A stretch of DNA of 64,000 nt from JABDIY01 sp963803845 (GTDB taxonomy: Bacteria; Actinomycetota; Acidimicrobiia; Acidimicrobiales; SZUA-35), in assembly GCA_963803845.1 (NCBI GenBank), contig CAWDNZ010000005.1:1860001-1924000 (forward strand), given 5' to 3'. Shown one piece after another: positions 59,860 through 64,000 of the stretch. The first letter of the stretch is position 1. The number at the start of each line of letters is the position of its first letter. Under the pieces are notes generated by a model that did no database searches, was not told the origin of the DNA, and saw nothing but the letters and a program-made list of their open reading frames with translations. Made by a program: the position numbers and the translations under genes.

Positions 59860-60198
59860 TCAGACCTGGTTTGGAACCAACAACGACTGCACGAAGTGAT
59901 CCCGCAGTTCGTTCACTTCCACGAGCAACTCGGCGAGGTAGCGGGTGGGCTCGATGAACTGCACCGCTCGAAATCGGCCCGCGCCAACATGATGTTGGAC
60001 GCGCCAAGCAGCCTGGGTCTTGGTATATCGAAAGCGGACCAGCGACTCGACGATGTCGGCGTGCCGCTCCACCAATTCAATCGTTGAGGGACCCTCTACG
60101 AGGTCGAAAACGAAATCATCCAATTCCAGACTGCGCCGCTCGGCGTTCATGCCGTTGACCCAACGTCGAGCACGAAGACGATCAATCTCTGGAACCAT
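59860..60198 (-). CDS. Hypothetical protein, 112 aa
   Basis: A 112-residue acidic/mixed protein (MVPEIDRLRARRWVNGM...), predicted mostly helical, without a family I recognise. A strong Shine-Dalgarno AAAGGAG about 10 nt upstream of ATG 60198 supports it as a real gene. It is divergent from the VOC gene and 48 bp upstream of the ABC ATPase gene, so the two may be co-transcribed. Confidence 0.65.
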   Translation of the reverse strand: MVPEIDRLRARRWVNGMNAERRSLELDDFVFDLVEGPSTIELVERHADIVESLVRFRYTKTQAAWRVQHHVGAGRFRAVQFIEPTRYLAELLVEVNELRDHFVQSLLVPNQV

Positions 60199-60303
60199 AC
60201 GTTGTGCTCCTTTCGATTAAACCTCAGCTAAAGATAGAGGACGGAAGTGGCCTCCCGCGCGATACCCAGTCGTTTCGTGGCCGACGCACACTATTTTGTG
60301 CTG

Positions 60304-60681
60304 ATGAACGACATGCCGCCTCCGGGCAATATCCACAATTCGATCAACTACATCGAGCTGCCCGCCACCGATCTGGCGGCTACCAAGGCGTTCTACCGAG
60401 CCGTATTCGGTTGGGAGTTCCAGGACTGGGGCCCGGCCTACATCAGCTTCAGCGGTGCGGTGGTGGAAGGCGGCTTTGAGCAGACCCTGGCTGCCGCTCC
60501 ACCTCCGGCGGCAGGCAAAGGAGTGCTCGTTGTGCTCTATTCCGATGACCTCGCCAGCACCCTGGAGGCGGTGAGCGCCGCCGGAGGAGAGATCGTTCGC
60601 CCGACGTATGAGTTCCCGGGCGGTCGACGGTTTCACTTCCTCGATCCCAACGGGAACGAACTGGCCGTCTGGTCCCCCTAG
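60304..60681 (+). CDS. VOC/glyoxalase-like protein
   Basis: A 125-residue single-domain vicinal-oxygen-chelate protein. INYIELPATDLAATKAFYRAVFGWEFQDWG begins the first beta-alpha-beta-beta-beta unit and FHFLDPNGNELAVW ends the second. Small VOC proteins of this group are often annotated as glyoxalase or bleomycin-resistance-like; the metal ligands expected of a true glyoxalase I are only partly evident. ATG 60304 starts just before the domain. Confidence 0.88.
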   Translation: MNDMPPPGNIHNSINYIELPATDLAATKAFYRAVFGWEFQDWGPAYISFSGAVVEGGFEQTLAAAPPPAAGKGVLVVLYSDDLASTLEAVSAAGGEIVRPTYEFPGGRRFHFLDPNGNELAVWSP

Positions 60682-60687
60682 CGGTCC

Positions 60688-61557
60688 TCAGGCCACAATG
60701 TCCACTGGCGTTCCCAGTGGCAGCACGTTGGCCAGCACCGCAATGTCAGCGTTCAGCAGGCGAACACAACCGCTGCTCACCTGGCCCCCCAACAGTTCGG
60801 GCGCGTTGGTTCCATGGAGAGCGATGGCTGGCAAGCCACCGCCAAATTCCTCGATCACGTCGGAGAACCCGGACAACGCCAAGATGTGGCTGCCGTAGGG
60901 CCCGGTGTCGGTGGACTTCACGATGATGTCACGAAGGTAGAACCGACCAACGGGCGTCGGCGTCTCATCCTTGCCGTAGGCCACGGAGGTATCCAGGATG
61001 AGCGCATCACCATCCCACACGGCCACCGTGGCGGTGCTGAGGTTGACCTCGGCGCGGTAACTGACCTGGGAAACGGTCACGTCCCCCACGCGAACCCAGC
61101 CGATGGTCCCATTTGGCCGCACCGGGAGGAGAACCTGCAGCCAGTCGGTTTGTGCGTCGGTGATCAAAAAGACCCGGGGCCCGCCGAACTGGGTGGGCGA
61201 TGCGAACCGCTGGAGCGGAAGGCTCTCGTCATCGGGCTCCAAATAGGCTGCCACCACCGGAAGCCGTGACGTTGCAACGAAAGACGTGTGACCGTCGGTT
61301 CCCTCATCGAGGCCGAGCCGACCAGCGAGGGTTTCCGGCAGAGGGTCCGCATACGGCAACGGGTCTGCGGCCCATTCGATCTCTTCACCACCGGCTTCGA
61401 CCACGTTCGGCACTGGCGGGCTTTGAAGGCCCAACTCGCGAGCCGCGGGTTCACTGAGATTTCTCGAAACCGCCGTTGCAGACAGCACACCAAGCGCCGC
61501 GCTCACGAAGACCAGACCAGCCCCAAGCCCGAGCACGTGCGCAAGTTGCCGGTTCAC
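60688..61557 (-). CDS. Exported L,D-transpeptidase
   Basis: A 289-residue YkuD-type transpeptidase. An N-terminal membrane anchor (VLGLGAGLVFVSAALGVLSATA) is followed by a region including an SH3-like segment (RVFLITDAQTDWLQVLLPVRPNGTIGW). The catalytic domain has ALHGTN and SSGCVRLLN, with the nucleophilic Cys. It forms 3-3 cross-links or attaches molecules to peptidoglycan. GTG 61557 was chosen because the anchor starts there; sequence further upstream overlaps the divergent transglycosylase gene. Confidence 0.92.
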   Translation of the reverse strand: MNRQLAHVLGLGAGLVFVSAALGVLSATAVSRNLSEPAARELGLQSPPVPNVVEAGGEEIEWAADPLPYADPLPETLAGRLGLDEGTDGHTSFVATSRLPVVAAYLEPDDESLPLQRFASPTQFGGPRVFLITDAQTDWLQVLLPVRPNGTIGWVRVGDVTVSQVSYRAEVNLSTATVAVWDGDALILDTSVAYGKDETPTPVGRFYLRDIIVKSTDTGPYGSHILALSGFSDVIEEFGGGLPAIALHGTNAPELLGGQVSSGCVRLLNADIAVLANVLPLGTPVDIVA

Positions 61558-61636
61558 GCCCCTCCATCGACACGGTGAGGCAACTCTTGACCAGCGGTGC
61601 CGTCCTCGAGGCCCAGCCGTGTGGTCAACTGTGCGG

Positions 61637-62629
61637 ATGCGTTCCGGCAGTTCTGGCCTGGCTTTCATCACGGTGTTGGCGCTCTTGTCCGCAGCCTGTG
61701 GCAGCGGCGAGGAGTCCAGCTCATCCCCATCCTCTCCGCCGCCCGCCGCTACCGATAGCGCCGTCGATCCCGTGATCACCAATGCGCCATCGACCACGGC
61801 CACGAGCCCTGCCACAACGAACGCTCCCATCGTCGCCCCCGAAGACCTCGCCGACCCCACGTCACCGAGCGAGTTCGCCGCCGAGATCAGCACGGCCGAG
61901 CATGCCGTGCGCAATGCTTCGCTCGATCCGGCAGTGACGACGCAATGGGGCCGACGGCAGCAGCGCCTCTATCGGCTACTGGCCCTGAACGAGTCGTGGG
62001 CCCCCGAGGCGCTGACGCTGGTAGAGAACGAGGTTCGTTTCGCAGTGGAGCAGAACTGGCTGGCCCGGCAGGAACTTTCCAGTCTGGTCACGAGCAGCAA
62101 GCTCAGTACGGTGCTCCCCGCATGGCGGGTGCGGGAACCACTGCCGGTCGCTGAGCTGATGTCCTACTACGAAGAATCCGAAGCCAACAGCGGGATCGAG
62201 TGGGAATACCTTGCGGCGATCAATCTGATCGAGACCAGGATGGGGCGAATCCAGGGGCTCTCCACCGCCGGCGCAACCGGACCGATGCAGTTCCTGCCAT
62301 CCACCTGGGCGGAGTGCTGTGAGGGAGACCCCACGGTAGATAGGGATGCGATCATCGGTGCGGGCGTCTACCTACGGGCTCGCGGCGGACCCGAGGACAT
62401 GGAACGGGCGCTCTTCGGATACAACAACTCCGACTACTACGTGGCCGCGGTTTCTGCCTACGCCGCTGTCTTAAGAAATGACCCCGACGCCTTGGCGGGC
62501 TACCACGCATGGGAAGTGTATTTCCGGGCCGAACCGGGGCTCGTACGGATCCCTCCCGGTTATGAAGAACTGGAGCCGGTGGACGCCGCCGAATGGATCG
62601 CCGCCAATCCCCAGCACGTCATCGATTGA
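61637..62629 (+). CDS. Lipoprotein lytic transglycosylase (SLT-like)
   Basis: A protein of about 330 residues with a lipoprotein signal ending LLSAACGS, a long Ser/Pro/Thr linker, and a C-terminal lytic transglycosylase domain. YLAAINLIETRMGRI supplies the catalytic Glu, GATGPMQFLPSTW the conserved Gly/Pro-Met-Gln-Phe loop, and ALFGYNNSDYYV the substrate-site Tyr/Asn. It would cleave glycan strands outside the membrane. GTG 61619 is an alternative start. It is divergent from the L,D-transpeptidase gene, another wall enzyme. Confidence 0.92.
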   Translation: MRSGSSGLAFITVLALLSAACGSGEESSSSPSSPPPAATDSAVDPVITNAPSTTATSPATTNAPIVAPEDLADPTSPSEFAAEISTAEHAVRNASLDPAVTTQWGRRQQRLYRLLALNESWAPEALTLVENEVRFAVEQNWLARQELSSLVTSSKLSTVLPAWRVREPLPVAELMSYYEESEANSGIEWEYLAAINLIETRMGRIQGLSTAGATGPMQFLPSTWAECCEGDPTVDRDAIIGAGVYLRARGGPEDMERALFGYNNSDYYVAAVSAYAAVLRNDPDALAGYHAWEVYFRAEPGLVRIPPGYEELEPVDAAEWIAANPQHVID

Positions 62630-62663
62630 CATTCGCGAAGCCACGCCATCGCCAAAACCGAAA

Positions 62664-62691
62664 GAGTCGCACAGCGTTTCCTGTGCGACTC
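62664..62691 (-). terminator. Strong stem-loop terminator
   Basis: GAGTCGCACAG and CTGTGCGACTC form a perfect 11-bp stem with a 6-base loop. On the minus strand it is followed by TTTCGGTTTT, so it should end the gene at 62784; it may serve the transglycosylase gene too. Two 14-bp direct repeats (CGGGTACTCGGGAA at 62704 and 62721) lie beside it. Confidence 0.8.
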
Positions 62692-62783
62692 CAACGAGGC
62701 TTGCGGGTACTCGGGAAGACCGGGTACTCGGGAATGATGTGCTCAGGAGCCGCAGAACCTACGGACCCGGAGCGATGAGGTGG

Positions 62784-63329
62784 TTAGACCTTGGCGAGTG
62801 CCTTGACCAGTTCACCCTTGCTCATGGTGGCCCGGCCGTCGAGGTCGACGTCCTTGGCCATTTCGTAAAGCTCAGCCTTGGTCTTGCTGGAGAGACCGGC
62901 CTTGGCGGCCTTGGTCTCTGAAGCCTTCACCTTGGCGGTGGTGGCCTTGACGGTCTCCACGACGTCTTCCTCGGCATGGTCCAGAGCGATACCGAACTGG
63001 CCGGCAACCTGCTTCACGCCCTTGGTGGCGAATGCCACGGTATCCTCAGCGAACTTCTGGGCGGAGTCGAATGTTGGGACGAACTCGGAGGTGGCCTTCT
63101 GGGCCGTTGAGACAAGGGTCTTGTAGGTCTTGGTGGCGGTCTCAGAGGCGTTGCCGAAAGCGTCGACCATGTTGGTCGCAGCTCGTTCGGTGCTTCCCCA
63201 GACACGCTCGCCGGCGGCCCGGTTGAGGCGAAGTACCGCCTTGGGCACTGCGGGAAGGTCGTTTTCGAGCTTGTCGAGACGGGTGTTGATCGACTCGATG
63301 CTCTCGTTGATTGTGGTGGTGATTTCCAT
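62784..63329 (-). CDS. Helical phasin-like protein with C-terminal Rho-N/SAP-like domain
   Basis: A 181-residue, Ala/Lys-rich, almost entirely helical protein. Residues 1-125 alternate hydrophobic and charged heptads (ESIESINTRLDKLENDL, TATKTYKTLVSTAQKATSEF) in the style of phasins or apolipoprotein-like proteins. The last 35 residues (SKTKAELYEMAKDVDLDGR...) resemble the Rho-N/SAP-like domain common at actinobacterial C-termini. It could coat storage granules or bind nucleic acid; neither is shown. RBS AAGGAG is 6 nt from the ATG. Confidence 0.8.
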   Translation of the reverse strand: MEITTTINESIESINTRLDKLENDLPAVPKAVLRLNRAAGERVWGSTERAATNMVDAFGNASETATKTYKTLVSTAQKATSEFVPTFDSAQKFAEDTVAFATKGVKQVAGQFGIALDHAEEDVVETVKATTAKVKASETKAAKAGLSSKTKAELYEMAKDVDLDGRATMSKGELVKALAKV

Positions 63330-63369
63330 TGGGGGCTCCTTGGCCTCGTGCTAACTGCTTGCTAGCTAA

Positions 63370-63398
63370 AGTATATACCCAGTGCTTGCAACTGTTAA
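63370..63398 (-). promoter_or_regulatory. Promoter of the phasin-like gene
   Basis: On the minus strand, TTAACA (63398-63393) and TATACT (63375-63370) are separated by exactly 17 bp, a good housekeeping-sigma promoter about 40 bp upstream of the ATG at 63329. Confidence 0.7.
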
Positions 63399-63436
63399 CC
63401 CCCCAATGTGGTGACCTTCGTTACACGCCGCTTTCA

Positions 63437-63676
63437 TCAGAGCGGATCGAGATCGCCGTAGTCCAGATTGAGCAATGGTGGGCCATCGGGAATCTCCGCT
63501 ACAGCCTCGGGCACCTCGGGCGGGACCTGGTCCATCCCCAACGCTTGGCCCAACCCGAGCATGGCCGCCATTAAGACCGAACCCTTGTGGCGAGGGGTCC
63601 CGGTAGCGCCGGGCAAGAGCGGCTCGGTGCGCGGCGCGAGGTTGTCGAAGTCGTTCTCCCAACTTGGGCCCGTCAT
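63437..63676 (-). CDS. Small hypothetical protein, 79 aa
   Basis: A 79-residue acidic protein starting MTGPSWENDFDNLAP and ending LLNLDYGDLDPL, with a short hydrophobic middle (GSVLMAAMLGLGQALG) that could be one membrane helix. I recognise no family. It lies divergent from the ECF sigma gene. Its composition resembles small actinobacterial proteins of unknown function, so I consider it probably real. Confidence 0.55.
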   Translation of the reverse strand: MTGPSWENDFDNLAPRTEPLLPGATGTPRHKGSVLMAAMLGLGQALGMDQVPPEVPEAVAEIPDGPPLLNLDYGDLDPL

Positions 63677-63797
63677 CCTCTTGAGCCTAGATTGCCTCGC
63701 CGGCCGGCGGCGTTCAGCCGCAATCGGCCCCGGCGCCCGGATGTTTTCTTCTCCACCCTGAAAGGATCTCGGCCCATCCGGACACAACACTCAATGC

Positions 63798-64000
63798 ATG
63801 GCTTCTTCCGACCCATTCGATGCGCTGTTCAATACCACCTACCCCCAGGTTGTGGCCTATGCCCGACGTCGGACCGCCAATGTCCAAGATGCCGATGATG
63901 TGGTAGCCGAAATCTATGCCACTGCCTGGCGCCGCCGAGACCAGCTCAGCAGCATTCACACACCGCTGGCCTGGCTGTACGGGATCGGCTTGAACGTAGT
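63798..64000 (+). CDS. ECF-type RNA polymerase sigma factor, 3'-truncated by the window edge
   Basis: The first 67 residues of a sigma-70 region 2 protein. DPFDALFNTTYPQVVAYARRR is region 2.1-like and DADDVVAEIYATAWRRRDQL is region 2.2, the core-binding helix with the conserved DxxxE/AxxW pattern. SIHTPLAWLYGIGLNVV is the start of region 2.3-2.4. It should direct transcription of a small stress or envelope regulon. ATG 63798 is preferred; ATG 63794 is in another frame. Confidence 0.9.
   Translation, partial: MASSDPFDALFNTTYPQVVAYARRRTANVQDADDVVAEIYATAWRRRDQLSSIHTPLAWLYGIGLNV

Noticed and set aside
1..64000. tRNA (including tRNA-Sec), rRNA, riboswitches, integrases or transposases
   Set aside because: I looked for T-loop-like sequence, cobalamin or glycine riboswitch cores and recombinase motifs by eye and found nothing supportable; a covariance-model search would be needed to exclude them.

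Overview
The window is dense, high-GC bacterial DNA. Its ATGA/TGATG-coupled genes, Thr/Ser/Pro-rich linkers on exported proteins, lipoproteins, a Gram-positive/actinobacterial-type LexA box and a menaquinone-type geranylgeranyl reductase suggest an actinobacterium, possibly of the Acidimicrobiia. That placement is inference; no rRNA or other decisive marker is present. I see no tRNA, rRNA, CRISPR array or transposase.

Layout. (1) 1-6046, plus strand: a tightly coupled corrinoid methyltransferase operon (end of a B12 protein, DUF1638, a 'virulence factor'-domain protein, a methyl-tetrahydrofolate methyltransferase, a RamA/RACE-type reductive activator, and a non-pyrrolysine MttB-family methyltransferase). 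(2) 6201-9658: a PabB-PabC fusion and an exported PGRP-type amidase. (3) 9701-14289, minus strand: a three-gene NAD-type formate dehydrogenase whose catalytic subunit is read through an in-frame UGA (selenocysteine), with the Mo-proximal Fe4S4 domain on a separate polypeptide. (4) 14518-27425, plus strand: a six-gene module (two DUF4132 proteins, MoxR ATPase, DUF5682, vWA, SWIM), the same gene set as E. coli yehI-yehL-yehM-yehP-yehQ, bracketed by two direct copies of an 80-bp palindromic repeat. (5) 27567-34882: housekeeping and envelope genes (GNAT, proS, YhhN, lipoproteins, an MFS/spermidine-synthase fusion). (6) 34992-53705: etfBA, two FAD/GcvT dimethylglycine/sarcosine-dehydrogenase-like enzymes, a GntR regulator, fhs, metF, an MFS transporter, selD (itself a selenoprotein), folD, a fatty-acid-hydroxylase-like gene, and a dipeptidase / unknown / DUF3726 operon. 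(7) 54356-64000: menaquinone/isoprenoid, cell wall and repair genes, ending in a truncated ECF sigma factor.

How the genes fit together. Regions 1, 3 and 6 can be assembled into one route for stripping and oxidising methyl groups. The MttB/corrinoid/MeTr system moves a methyl group from a quaternary amine to tetrahydrofolate. The two FAD/GcvT enzymes would remove further N-methyl groups as methylene-THF, with electrons passing to EtfAB. MetF, FolD and Fhs (running toward formate and ATP) and the selenocysteine formate dehydrogenase would take the C1 unit to CO2. SelD supplies the selenium donor and PabBC a folate precursor. The direction of flux and the substrate (glycine betaine or a similar compound) are inferred.

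Two genes, fhs and the hydroxylase-like gene at 49.8-50.4 kb, carry single frameshifts at short homopolymers. These may be assembly errors rather than real lesions.
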